NCBI GenBank assembly: GCA_905198295.1
Contig: CAJKBW010000036.1
Coordinates: 1-28,463 of the forward strand
DNA length: 28,463 nt
Origin: an uncultured Oscillospiraceae bacterium
Lineage (GTDB): Bacteria; Bacillota; Clostridia; Oscillospirales; Acutalibacteraceae
Direction of reading: 5' to 3'
A program made the translations under genes and the position numbers. This document shows positions 7,016-14,558 of this stretch, one piece after another; position 1 is the first letter of the stretch, and every line of letters starts with the position of its first letter. The notes below the pieces were generated by a model, which did not search any database, had not been told where the DNA came from, and saw only the letters and a program-made list of their open reading frames with translations.

Positions 7016-7070
7016 CGATCATCACTCCTGTTTTTTCTTTCGTAAAACGCCATTTTGCGTTTCCACAATA

Positions 7071-7098
7071 AGTGTACCACATCTGTGGATAAAAACAA
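7071..7098 (-). promoter_or_regulatory. fucO promoter with a palindrome between the boxes
   Basis: On the minus strand, TTGTTT (7098-7093), a 16-bp spacer and TACACT (7076-7071) form a plausible sigma-A promoter. The spacer holds the inverted repeat CCACA-GA-TGTGG (7077-7088), placed where a repressor would compete with polymerase. The start would be near 7064, giving a leader of about 50 bases. Confidence 0.55.
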
Positions 7099-7487
7099 GT
7101 TACGCATCTATGAATTTTCCCCCAGCACGCAAACTGGCGCCATTCCGGAAAAAGTGCTGTAAGTTTTGTTCACCGTGTGGTAATATATACTCACAAACCA
7201 TCCTCCATCAAATACGAAACGAAGCGCTCTGTCAGGCCGAGCTGATGCCCTGTTTTTCGGTGTTCTGCGCAGAATGTACTTGCGTTTTTACAGTATACCT
7301 GCCGGCTTTTCTGTACTTTTATTCCTGTTTAGGGGATTAAACCCCACCTATAATTCGATTTTTATTGACATTTTTCATGATCTATTTACTTTCTGGGATT
7401 TATAGCTATACTGTTATTGGCATACATTCCAGAATTAGCCATAAGTTGACAAGCCGGGAAACGGCTGGATTTGAGGAGGCTGTTATA
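7099..7487. other. Intergenic region upstream of the two-component system
   Basis: About 390 bases with no convincing gene on either strand. It is more AT-rich than the flanking genes. A candidate promoter lies at 7385-7412. A small hairpin AGCCG/CGGCT sits at 7453-7468 just before the ribosome site. The rest shows no recognised RNA motif. Confidence 0.6.
7385..7412 (+). promoter_or_regulatory. Candidate promoter of the two-component system
   Basis: TTTACT (7385-7390), 16 bp and TATACT (7407-7412). The -10 box is good and the -35 box weak. A start near 7419 would give a leader of about 70 bases before the response regulator. Confidence 0.4.
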
Positions 7488-8144
7488 ATGAAGATCCTGG
7501 TAGTTGACGATGAGCATTCCATCAACGATCTGGTTGTCATGAACCTGAAGCTGGCGGGTTATGAATGCCTGCAGGCCTTCGACGGCGCACAGGCGGTGCG
7601 CATGGCCAGGGCGGAAAATCCGGATCTGATTGTGCTGGACGTCATGCTGCCGGTCTATGACGGCTTTACCCTGATGGAAAAGCGGATGTTCGGTGACATC
7701 CCGGTCATATATCTCAGTGCCAAAGATCAGATAACCGACAAAGTGCGCGGCCTGACCGTCGGGGCGGACGATTATCTGGTCAAGCCGTTTGAGGCGGCCG
7801 AGCTGCTGGCCCGGGTGGACTCGGTGCTACGCCGCGCCGCCAAGCATCACCGCATTTATATGTTCAGCGGCACGTGCATTGATCTGGATGAGCGCACCAC
7901 AACGGTAGATGGCAAACCGGTTAAGCTGACCTGCCGGGAGTTTGAGCTGCTCGCGGCGCTCATCCGCCACCAGAACCTGGCTCTGAGCCGGGAACAGCTG
8001 CTGAATCTCGCTTGGGGAGAGGATTATCTCGGCGAGACGCGGACCGTTGATGTACATATTACCAAGCTGCGCAAGAAGCTGCATCTCGAGGACTATATTA
8101 AAACCGTGTATAAGCTCGGTTATCGTTTGGAGGCGCCGCGGTGA
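7488..8144 (+). CDS. OmpR/PhoB-family response regulator
   Basis: A 218-aa regulator. The receiver domain (1-115) has the acidic pair D7-D8, phospho-acceptor D51 (L-I-V-L-D-V-M-L-P), S77 in place of the usual threonine, and K99 in L-V-K-P-F. The winged-helix output domain (about 122-216) contains L-T-x-R-E-F-E-L-L and the recognition helix R-T-V-D-V-H-I-T-K-L-R-K-K-L, ending in G-Y-R-L. GAGGAGGC ends 8 bases before ATG 7488; the frame continues upstream without a ribosome site. The stop overlaps the kinase start by 4 bases. It probably binds the 11-bp-phased repeats at 9531-9558 and activates the downstream operon. Confidence 0.93.
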   Translation: MKILVVDDEHSINDLVVMNLKLAGYECLQAFDGAQAVRMARAENPDLIVLDVMLPVYDGFTLMEKRMFGDIPVIYLSAKDQITDKVRGLTVGADDYLVKPFEAAELLARVDSVLRRAAKHHRIYMFSGTCIDLDERTTTVDGKPVKLTCREFELLAALIRHQNLALSREQLLNLAWGEDYLGETRTVDVHITKLRKKLHLEDYIKTVYKLGYRLEAPR

Positions 8145-9541
8145 AATACTGGCAGAAAATTTTTCTGAGTACGGTTATCATTTGTCTGATCGTCCTGGAC
8201 ATCAGTATCCTGATCGTGGTCTCGTATTCCTATTCTTTTAGCAAAAAGACCGAACGGGACAGCGCTCTGCGCGAGCAGAGCCTCATCCTTTCCTCCATCA
8301 ACGGCAGCATTGCCAACGCAGAAAAATTGTATACCGGCGCTTCGGAGGATCCGGAACATCTCCATGATGCCGTTGAACCCCTTGCGAAGTATTACTCATC
8401 GCAAGGGGTTTCCTTATCGCTGTATAATGGCGATCGGCTGGTCTATTCCAATGCCCCTGCCATCCAGCCGGAACTTCTCCGCCTGGAGGATATCAACGAG
8501 CAGAAAATTTCTGAGCTGTCCGAAGATGACAACCGCTATCTCTGCGTCTCCTCTCTGGTGCCGGATTATCCTCATCTGTCTTTCGTCTACACCCGTGATA
8601 TTTCCCACATACGGGAATTCCAGACTCACGTTATCCACATTTTTATCATCATCAACTTTGCGGTATGCCTTGTGCTGGGGATTTCCATCTACATACTGCT
8701 CAAACACATGACCCTGCCCATCCGGCAGCTCAACACGATTACCAGCGAAATCGCCGGCGGTGCCTACAATAAGCGGGTACATTTCCGGCGGAAGGACGAA
8801 CTGGGCGAGCTGGGATGTACGTTTGACAAAATGGCCGATTCGGTGGAGGAAAAAATTCAGCAGATGACGCGTGAGGTAGAAAACAAGCAGCAATTTATTG
8901 AAAACTGGGCACACGAAATGAAAACGCCGCTGACCGCGATTCTGGGTTATACTGCTTTTCTGCGAGATGCCAAGTGCAGCGAACAGGAACGTCTTATTGC
9001 CACTGGCCATTTGTATGACGCGGCACGCCGTCTTCAGGAGCTTTCCGGAAAGCTGATGGATATCACCCTGCTCGAGCACGACAGCCTCATTTTGGCTCCT
9101 GTGAACCTTTCGCCCCTGATGCAATCCCTGCATACCCTCATGGATGAAAAACTCAAGCAGCGCGGACTTACTTTGGAAACCGACCTGCGGATCGAAACCA
9201 TTAACGCAGACGAAGCCCTCCTGCTTTCCCTGCTGATCAACCTTGTGGAAAACGCGGCACGGGCTTCCCAGCCAGGCGGTATTATTACTATCCGCGCTTA
9301 CAGCAACCCCGATGTTACCCTCGTCGTGGAGGATCAGGGCTGCGGTATGGCACAGGAGGATATCGCCAAGATCACCGAACCGTTTTACCGCGTGGATAAG
9401 TCCCGTTCCCGCGCCAATGGCGGCGCGGGCCTTGGCATGTACATCGTCTCGCGAATCATTCAGCTGCACGGTGCATCCCTCGAAATCCGTTCACAGCTTC
9501 ATCGAGGAACGTCGGTTTATGTCGTTTTTACAACTTCATAA
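8141..9541 (+). CDS. Sensor histidine kinase with HAMP domain
   Basis: A 466-aa membrane kinase starting at a GTG that overlaps the regulator stop (GTGA), with TTGGAGG 7 bases upstream. TM1 is at about 8-30, an extracytoplasmic sensor of about 130 residues follows, and TM2 is at about 164-187. HAMP runs from about 188 to 245, then the dimerisation/phosphoacceptor helix with H258 in E-N-W-A-H-E-M-K-T-P-L-T. The ATPase domain has the N box (L-I-N-L-V-E-N-A-A, near 365), G1 (E-D-Q-G-C-G-M), F box, and G2 (G-G-A-G-L-G-M-Y, near 428). It would autophosphorylate H258 and pass phosphate to D51 of the partner. The signal is unknown; the sensor loop shows no recognised domain, though peptide or envelope stress would fit the ABC genes that follow. 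Confidence 0.93.
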   Translation: MKYWQKIFLSTVIICLIVLDISILIVVSYSYSFSKKTERDSALREQSLILSSINGSIANAEKLYTGASEDPEHLHDAVEPLAKYYSSQGVSLSLYNGDRLVYSNAPAIQPELLRLEDINEQKISELSEDDNRYLCVSSLVPDYPHLSFVYTRDISHIREFQTHVIHIFIIINFAVCLVLGISIYILLKHMTLPIRQLNTITSEIAGGAYNKRVHFRRKDELGELGCTFDKMADSVEEKIQQMTREVENKQQFIENWAHEMKTPLTAILGYTAFLRDAKCSEQERLIATGHLYDAARRLQELSGKLMDITLLEHDSLILAPVNLSPLMQSLHTLMDEKLKQRGLTLETDLRIETINADEALLLSLLINLVENAARASQPGGIITIRAYSNPDVTLVVEDQGCGMAQEDIAKITEPFYRVDKSRSRANGGAGLGMYIVSRIIQLHGASLEIRSQLHRGTSVYVVFTTS

Positions 9542-9580
9542 CAACTTGGTAGCAACTTCACAATATCCGGAACGTATAGT
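9531..9580 (+). promoter_or_regulatory. Three phased CAACTT repeats with a -10 box
   Basis: CAACTT occurs at 9531, 9542 and 9553, exactly 11 bp apart, within the wider pattern A/T-A/G-CAACTT. A TATAGT -10 box lies at 9575-9580, and the -35 position (9552-9557) is occupied by the third repeat and is far from consensus. Eleven-bp direct repeats replacing the -35 box are the usual architecture of OmpR/PhoB-type activated promoters. The first repeat lies in the last codons of the kinase gene. It probably drives the operon from 9693. Confidence 0.7.
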
Positions 9581-9636
9581 GTTATCCGCCGGTCAGCCGG
9601 TCAGAGAGCACCTGTGTGGACTCCGTCTGTCGTTCA

Positions 9637-9658
9637 GTACCCGCCATATACCGGGTAC
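9637..9658. repeat. Inverted repeat in the operon leader
   Basis: GTACCCG (9637-9643) and CGGGTAC (9652-9658) are perfect inverted copies separated by 8 bases. It lies in the predicted 5' leader, 35 bases before the first start codon of the operon. It could be an operator or an RNA hairpin; a tandem GCCGGTCA duplication lies just upstream (about 9587-9603). Confidence 0.5.
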
Positions 9659-9692
9659 ACAGCGGCCGACGATTGCGAAAGGATAAAACGAC

Positions 9693-10238
9693 ATGTTAAA
9701 AAACTGCAGATTCAATAATTTCCTGACTGCCCTGATTTTTGCTGCCGTATTCATTCTGAACGCCATCCTTTTCCCCAGATTGCTGAACCTCGCCCCGCTC
9801 ACCGTTACCGAATCTGTACACGCCGCTCCCTTCATGAACGGCATCGCAGCATCATCCGGACCGAACTCCAACATGCTGCAGGCGGAAAGTGCACTGGAAC
9901 GGGTCATACCGCAATTTTCCCTGCCTAAGGACAGCGTTTGGAATGGTTATGCCAACTTTGTCGATTCACAGCTTTTTCCCGAACAGGCTATATGGCAGAT
10001 ACGCCTCTGGCAGAACGAAGCCTTCCACTACTATGCAATTGTCAGCGCTAACGACGGCGAAATTCTCCTCAGCTGTATTATTGAATATACCGACAACGGC
10101 ACCATACTGCTGCAGTCTCTGGATGGGCAGCCCATTGACGGCAACTACAACCCCATTACCGATTACCACCCGGATTATACCGTCCGGATCGACGACAGCG
10201 GTGCGGCTCACATTGTCAAACAGGCTCTGCCAAAATGA
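9693..10238 (+). CDS. Membrane-anchored PepSY-like protein
   Basis: A 181-aa protein with one N-terminal hydrophobic segment (about 8-32), so it is anchored with the rest outside, or cleaved by signal peptidase. Residues about 95-140 (W-Q-I-R-L-W, H-Y-Y-A-I-V-S-A-N-D-G-E-I-L) look like one PepSY-type strand-helix unit, where a W-x-V-x-L strand leads to a D-x-x-T/D-G-E-I-L turn. GAAAGGAT lies 8 bases before ATG. It is the first gene after the phased repeats. The following gene starts 22 bases after its stop. Its function is unknown; PepSY domains in such operons may modulate proteases or sensor kinases. Confidence 0.6.
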   Translation: MLKNCRFNNFLTALIFAAVFILNAILFPRLLNLAPLTVTESVHAAPFMNGIAASSGPNSNMLQAESALERVIPQFSLPKDSVWNGYANFVDSQLFPEQAIWQIRLWQNEAFHYYAIVSANDGEILLSCIIEYTDNGTILLQSLDGQPIDGNYNPITDYHPDYTVRIDDSGAAHIVKQALPK

Positions 10239-10260
10239 ATGCGGAAGGGAAGCGAATAGA

Positions 10261-10869
10261 ATGCGGTATCTGCTTTGGCTGCTGCTTCCCCTATTCGCTG
10301 TTCTTATCACCATTATTGTCAACCACCATTTTTTACTTGCCGACAAAATTCTCCATCTTTTCATCGGCAGTAACCCTTTCCACGAAGTGCTGCCTACTAG
10401 CTCAAGCCAAAAACCGTGCTGCAGCAGAAAGGCGCAGGTGCCGAGTCGGAAAAAGCGCGCCTGCCATGTGAAATATATTCACATAGCCAAACAACAAAAT
10501 CCAAAATTTCTCTCTGCTGCAGAAGCGGATGTCCAAGAGCAAAAGGATGCACCTGATTCCTATTCCTACGTATATATTGCACTTTTCTCTGCCGCGGGAT
10601 GTACCGGCTGTATTGCCGCAGACGGTGATCTCCTTTTGCGCATCGGTCGCTTTCCGCTGCTGCGCGGAAAGGCCGCCGCAGTCGGACGCCCGATTGCGGC
10701 ATCCGATCACGATCCGGTGTGGCGTTTTCTTCTTCCAGACCGCTATCTGACCAAATCCAGAAAATGGTACCTTTATACCGTGCCGTTGGGAAAAAAGGCG
10801 AATATAAAAAACCTTATGTCTGCGCGGATCGCTAAAATCCATCTGAATTCGTTTTTGGAGGAAACCTGA
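10261..10869 (+). CDS. Unknown membrane-anchored protein
   Basis: A 202-aa protein not recognised. One strong N-terminal membrane segment (R-Y-L-L-W-L-L-L-P-L-F-A-V-L-I-T, residues 2-22) precedes a basic, cysteine-containing low-complexity stretch (about 50-85) and a more regular C-terminal part (V-W-R-F-L-L-P-D-R-Y-L, W-Y-L-Y-T-V-P-L-G). GGAAGGGAAG is 9 to 10 bases before ATG 10261. An overlapping frame beginning at 10235 also has an ATGA overlap with the previous gene, but is short and less protein-like. The stop overlaps the ATG of the permease gene by one base, so it belongs to the operon. The odd middle region could reflect a compensated frameshift. Confidence 0.6.
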   Translation: MRYLLWLLLPLFAVLITIIVNHHFLLADKILHLFIGSNPFHEVLPTSSSQKPCCSRKAQVPSRKKRACHVKYIHIAKQQNPKFLSAAEADVQEQKDAPDSYSYVYIALFSAAGCTGCIAADGDLLLRIGRFPLLRGKAAAVGRPIAASDHDPVWRFLLPDRYLTKSRKWYLYTVPLGKKANIKNLMSARIAKIHLNSFLEET

Positions 10870-11693
10870 TGAAACGTATGATGAAAATTGAACTGCGCCG
10901 TGCCTTCACCAGTACCGGCTTTGTCCTTGCCCTTATCATTGGATGTCTCATTGCAGTGGTCCATTGGGCGTTGTTTGTACTGCCGGTTTCGGTCACGCTG
11001 GAAGAGTATGTCGCGATGAACAAGCCCATGATGTATCCCGGTTGGCTGTATACCTCCTGGATCGGCAGCGATACGACCGCCATCCCCGCGTATCTGCTGT
11101 TTCTGATCCTGCCGATTATCGCCGTACTGCCGCATGCAGACACCTTTTTTACCGACGCCGGCAGCGGTTTTATCCAGAATATCTGTATCCGTACCAATCG
11201 CAGGCATTATTATATCGCCAAGTATACCGCAACCTTCCTCTCCGGCGGAACGGTGACGACAATTTCCTTCCTGCTTAACTTTCTGCTCAGCTGCCTCGTT
11301 CTGCCGGCAATGCATCCGGAGGCATCCGCCTTCACCAGTTCCATCGGGGAAGCGAGTACCTTTCCGCATCTCTTTTTTAATCTGCCTCTGCTGTATGTTG
11401 GCGTGTATTTTCTGATCATCTTTGTGTTCTGTGGACTGCTGGCCACCATCTCTTTAATTTCCAGCTATTTTGCCGGTTACCGCTTTCTGGTGGTTCTCAC
11501 TCCGTTTCTGCTGTATCTTACCGCCTGTGCCATCTTTCAGTTGATCGGCCTGGCCGACTGGCAGCCGATCAATCTGCTCGATCCTTCTTATCCTGGCAAC
11601 ACGCTGGTCGCCATTTTTGTCGAGTGCATCCTGCTGATTCTGTTTACACAATACGGCTTCATTGTCAAGGGGGCCCGCGAGGATATTTTCTGA
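10869..11693 (+). CDS. ABC-2 type permease, first subunit
   Basis: A 274-aa integral membrane protein with six likely transmembrane segments: about 15-40, 72-90, 115-140, 172-197, 202-225 and 245-265. It starts cytosolic with M-K-R-M-M-K-I-E-L-R-R-A-F, and a soluble loop follows TM1, the layout of ABC-2 subunits such as LanE/LanG and similar bacitracin-type transporter subunits (about 250 aa). TTTGGAGG ends 6 bases before ATG 10869. With the second permease (11891) and the ATPase (12752) it would form a heteromeric exporter or resistance pump in the cytoplasmic membrane. The substrate is not evident. Confidence 0.8.
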   Translation: MKRMMKIELRRAFTSTGFVLALIIGCLIAVVHWALFVLPVSVTLEEYVAMNKPMMYPGWLYTSWIGSDTTAIPAYLLFLILPIIAVLPHADTFFTDAGSGFIQNICIRTNRRHYYIAKYTATFLSGGTVTTISFLLNFLLSCLVLPAMHPEASAFTSSIGEASTFPHLFFNLPLLYVGVYFLIIFVFCGLLATISLISSYFAGYRFLVVLTPFLLYLTACAIFQLIGLADWQPINLLDPSYPGNTLVAIFVECILLILFTQYGFIVKGAREDIF

Positions 11694-11890
11694 GTCCGGC
11701 TGTTTTCCCCTTTCTCCATGCGGCCTGATCCGCGTAATCCAAGGGGCTGCTGCAGAATGCTGGTTTGTGGCGGCTCCTTATTTGCGCGAAGAAATGCCCC
11801 CTACAAAGGTCTTTTTATTCCACTTTTTGCCCCGCTTACTGCCGCCGGTACATTTTCCGAATTGCCGGCATAACCAGGAGAGGAGTACCC

Positions 11891-12736
11891 ATGCGTTTTA
11901 CAAAAGGTCTGCACCGCTGCCTGCGCTGCGATCTCACCCACGGCCTTCGCCGGCAGGCACTGTTCTGGCTTGGCGGCATCGGCATCGTGCTGATCGCCTG
12001 TCTGCAGCTGACCATGCGGCATCACAGCCTTAGCACAGCCGAATATCTGCAGCTTGAGCCTCACCTGACCTATGGTGACTATGTATTTTACCTGCTTCAT
12101 GGCATGCCGGAGTTTGTCCCCGGCGACCAAAATTTTGTTCCCAACCTCGTTTGGCTTCTGCTGCATCTCTATCTCGCCTGCCTGATCGGCAGCTACCCGC
12201 AGCGGGATCTTCTGGAAATCGGTGTCCAGCTATGGCCGCGATGCGGCAGCCGCTGCGCCTGGTGGATCAGCAAATGCATCTGGACCGCGGTCAGCTGCTT
12301 GCTTTTTTATCTGCTCATTCTGGGGGTTCCCTGGCTTTTCCTTTTTTTCGGCATGACGCCCGATCTCCTGCCTCAGCGGGAAATCCAGCAGTATTTCTCC
12401 TCCGCTGCCGTTGCCGGCATCCCATTCGGAAGGATGCTTGTGCATACGCTATTGCTTCCGCTTCTCGCCTCCATCAGCCTTTCCTTGTTCCAGATTACCC
12501 TGGCAATGCTGACCCGGCCGCTGTTTGGCCTGCTCGCCGTCACTGCCGTGACGGTATCCGCCATATTCAAAACCGTATGGTGGCTTCCCGGCAACTATCT
12601 TATGCCCGCACGCAGCCTGCGGGGAAATCTGGGCGGGGACAGAATTTTTCTTTTTTTCCTGCTCGCCCTGTGTTTCTCCCTTTGCGCCGGCTGCCGAAAA
12701 ATCGTCCGGCTTGACCTTTATTCACACCATGATTAG
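11891..12736 (+). CDS. ABC-2 type permease, second subunit
   Basis: A 281-aa membrane protein with about six hydrophobic segments (first at about 22-42, then around 85-105, 125-155, 185-205, 210-232 and 255-270). An AGGAGAGGAG ribosome site lies 5 bases before ATG 11891; the frame is open upstream, but lacks a ribosome site. A 197-base gap separates it from the first permease; I see neither terminator nor promoter there. Its length and position mirror the second membrane subunit of LanFEG-type transporters. It shows little similarity by eye to the first permease beyond topology. Confidence 0.75.
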   Translation: MRFTKGLHRCLRCDLTHGLRRQALFWLGGIGIVLIACLQLTMRHHSLSTAEYLQLEPHLTYGDYVFYLLHGMPEFVPGDQNFVPNLVWLLLHLYLACLIGSYPQRDLLEIGVQLWPRCGSRCAWWISKCIWTAVSCLLFYLLILGVPWLFLFFGMTPDLLPQREIQQYFSSAAVAGIPFGRMLVHTLLLPLLASISLSLFQITLAMLTRPLFGLLAVTAVTVSAIFKTVWWLPGNYLMPARSLRGNLGGDRIFLFFLLALCFSLCAGCRKIVRLDLYSHHD

Positions 12737-12751
12737 CAGGAGGTCCCACGA

Positions 12752-13423
12752 ATGTATCTAGAAATTCAAAACCTATCCAAAACCATTGCCAGAACGGCAA
12801 TTCTGCAGAACCTCTCACTGGAAATGGAGCGAGGAAAGATTTACGGACTGTGGGGAAAAAACGGATCCGGAAAAACGATGCTGATCCGGGCAATATGCGG
12901 CCTCATCCATCCTTCAGAGGGGGAAATCCTCATCGATGGAGAGCGTCTTGGAAAAGATATCGCCTTCCCACGGAGCATCGGGGCGCTGATCGAGTCTCCC
13001 GGCTTCATTGCCGGTTACAGCGGAATCAAAAATCTTCGCTTTCTCGCCGGTATCCAGCAGAAAATCGGTGACGACCAAATCCGTTCCGTCATGACTGCGC
13101 TTTCACTGGATCCGGATGACCGCAAAAAATTCAAAAAGTACTCGCTCGGAATGAAGCAGAAACTCGGCATCGCGGCCGCCATCATGGAAAAGCCGGAGAT
13201 TATCCTGCTGGATGAGCCGTTCAATGCACTGGACGAAAAAAGTGCCGCTGCCGTCGGCAATATTCTGCGTGAAGAGAAAAAGCGCGGCGCCCTGATCCTC
13301 CTCTCCTGTCACGACAAAGCGGAACTGGACGCTCTTGCCGACGAGGTATTTTGTCTGGAAAGCGGCCGGCTGACAGACCGCTATTTTCCCGCAGCAGATG
13401 TCAAACAGGAGGATGCGAAATGA
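12752..13423 (+). CDS. ABC transporter ATP-binding protein (LanF-like)
   Basis: A 223-aa ATPase. Walker A is GKNGSGKT (35-42), the signature is SLGMKQ (131-136), Walker B is IILLDE near 150-155, the D-loop is ALD, and the switch histidine is H187 in S-C-H-D. The SLGM/KQ signature is typical of ATPases from antibiotic-peptide immunity and export systems (LanF, BcrA type). CAGGAGG is 8 bases before ATG. It lies 15 bases downstream of the second permease and overlaps the next gene by 4 bases (ATGA), so subunits are co-translated. It powers the predicted heteromeric transporter. Confidence 0.92.
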   Translation: MYLEIQNLSKTIARTAILQNLSLEMERGKIYGLWGKNGSGKTMLIRAICGLIHPSEGEILIDGERLGKDIAFPRSIGALIESPGFIAGYSGIKNLRFLAGIQQKIGDDQIRSVMTALSLDPDDRKKFKKYSLGMKQKLGIAAAIMEKPEIILLDEPFNALDEKSAAAVGNILREEKKRGALILLSCHDKAELDALADEVFCLESGRLTDRYFPAADVKQEDAK

Positions 13424-13974
13424 ACAAAATCGCCAAGGCGGCAATCGCCGCAGCAGCCTGTATCCTGCTTGTACTGGCAGGTGTGCGCATTGTCCGGCTC
13501 AATCAGCGTTATCCGGCGGCCGAAACGGTCATCTACACGCCCGGACAGGAGGCTCCATACGGCAATTTTTCCCTAACCGTAACCGGCAGCCGCTTTTTAG
13601 AAGAGAACGAAATCGCCAGCCTGTTTGCGCAGGAGCTTCAGGAGGGTTTGGATATCAAATGCCTTGTGCTGGATTTTCAGGTAAAAAACAACGGCAGCCA
13701 GACCGAACAAATCGACATTTACAATTTTATTCTGGAATCCCAGGCATGGAAAAACGGCATCAACCTGGCGGCATTTATGGCCCTGAACCAGGAGAACACA
13801 AAGGCCAGTTTGTCTCCCTTACTCGAGCCCGGGGAATCGATGACGATGAAGCTCCCCTTTCACATGCTGTCCGGTCAGTATCGCCCGTCTCAGTGGACGC
13901 AAGTAGAACAACGGGACTATCTGCTCACCTACTCGCTTTACCCGGTCAAGCAATCCATTGCGTGCGGCGACTGA
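13420..13974 (+). CDS. Anchored DUF5028-like protein
   Basis: A 184-aa protein with an N-terminal membrane segment (about 5-26) and an extracytoplasmic beta-rich domain. The region from about 85 (C-L-V-L-D-F-Q-V-K-N-N-G) to the end (W-K-N-G-I-N-L, L-E-P-G-E-S-M-T-M-K-L-P-F, Y-L-L-T-Y-S-L-Y-P-V-K) follows the pattern I remember for DUF5028, an immunoglobulin-like fold family found near clostridial ABC/bacteriocin-type genes. The start is fixed by the ATGA overlap with the ATPase and CAGGAGG 7 bases upstream. It may be an immunity or substrate-binding accessory protein; this is inference from context only. Confidence 0.6.
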   Translation: MNKIAKAAIAAAACILLVLAGVRIVRLNQRYPAAETVIYTPGQEAPYGNFSLTVTGSRFLEENEIASLFAQELQEGLDIKCLVLDFQVKNNGSQTEQIDIYNFILESQAWKNGINLAAFMALNQENTKASLSPLLEPGESMTMKLPFHMLSGQYRPSQWTQVEQRDYLLTYSLYPVKQSIACGD

Positions 13975-14047
13975 TCCATACCTGTTTATTCAAATCGGTG
14001 CTGTCCAGTTTTACCTAATCATCACATAAGAGGAGGATTTTCAACCA

Positions 14048-14509
14048 ATGCTTAAATCTCACAAAATGCCCGCGTGGGCGAAAATTCCCGGCGCTCTGGT
14101 GTTTATCTTCACCCTGCTGTCCGCTTTGATGATCACCACCGGGGCTGCTGTGACCACCCGCACCGGCAACATCAGCGACACACTGTTCGAATTCGAGGCC
14201 GACGGTATGAGTATTATCGCCGTGGACACCGAATACCGGGCAAAGCTGGACTATACTTCGTGCTATGCCTATAACATGAAGTCCGACACCGACATTGCGA
14301 AAGTGTATATCAAGGGAACCGATAGTCTTCCCTATGTCACTGAGAAGGCCTGCACCTACGGTACTCCCAAGAATCTGCCGCTCGGCGCAGCATATTATTT
14401 CCCGAACACCGTCAAGGAACAGGGCCTGAACTATGCCCGGCTGCAGTTCCATCCCGTAAACGGTGACGATTGCTACCTGTACATCTGGTGGAGCCCGGAC
14501 TGCGTGTGA
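14048..14509 (+). CDS. Small secreted four-cysteine protein
   Basis: A 153-aa protein with a signal peptide: basic N-terminus (K-S-H-K-M-P-A-W-A-K), hydrophobic core 14-31 and a plausible cleavage near residue 34 (T-G-A-A-V). The mature part of about 119 residues has four cysteines (C72, C102, C142, C152), enough for two disulfides, and ends in W-W-S-P-D-C-V. The pattern Y-R-A-K-x-D-Y-T-S...A-K-V-Y-I-K-G...W-S-P-D resembles a loose class of small secreted Firmicute proteins that I recall next to two-component/ABC operons, but I know no function for them. GAGGAGG lies 12 bases before ATG; 73 bases separate it from the DUF5028-like gene, without a terminator. It could be a bacteriocin-like effector, a cargo or a sensed ligand. 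Confidence 0.7.
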   Translation: MLKSHKMPAWAKIPGALVFIFTLLSALMITTGAAVTTRTGNISDTLFEFEADGMSIIAVDTEYRAKLDYTSCYAYNMKSDTDIAKVYIKGTDSLPYVTEKACTYGTPKNLPLGAAYYFPNTVKEQGLNYARLQFHPVNGDDCYLYIWWSPDCV

Positions 14510-14558
14510 TGACAGTCCGCTGAGCACCTAAATCAACAGCACCGATTTGCAATAAAAA

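Noticed and set aside
7071..7094. Second YtrA-like operator at the fucO promoter
   Set aside because: AGTGTA is present, but 13 bases later the sequence is TAAAAA instead of TACACT, so only one half-site exists and it coincides with the -10 box.
7446..7489. Promoter TTGACA...TATAAT before the response regulator
   Set aside because: The boxes are 32 bp apart and TATAAT overlaps the ATG.
10235..10471. 78-codon frame with ATGA overlap to the PepSY-like gene
   Set aside because: The overlapping frame from 10261 is longer, begins with a clear membrane segment, and couples to the permease gene.
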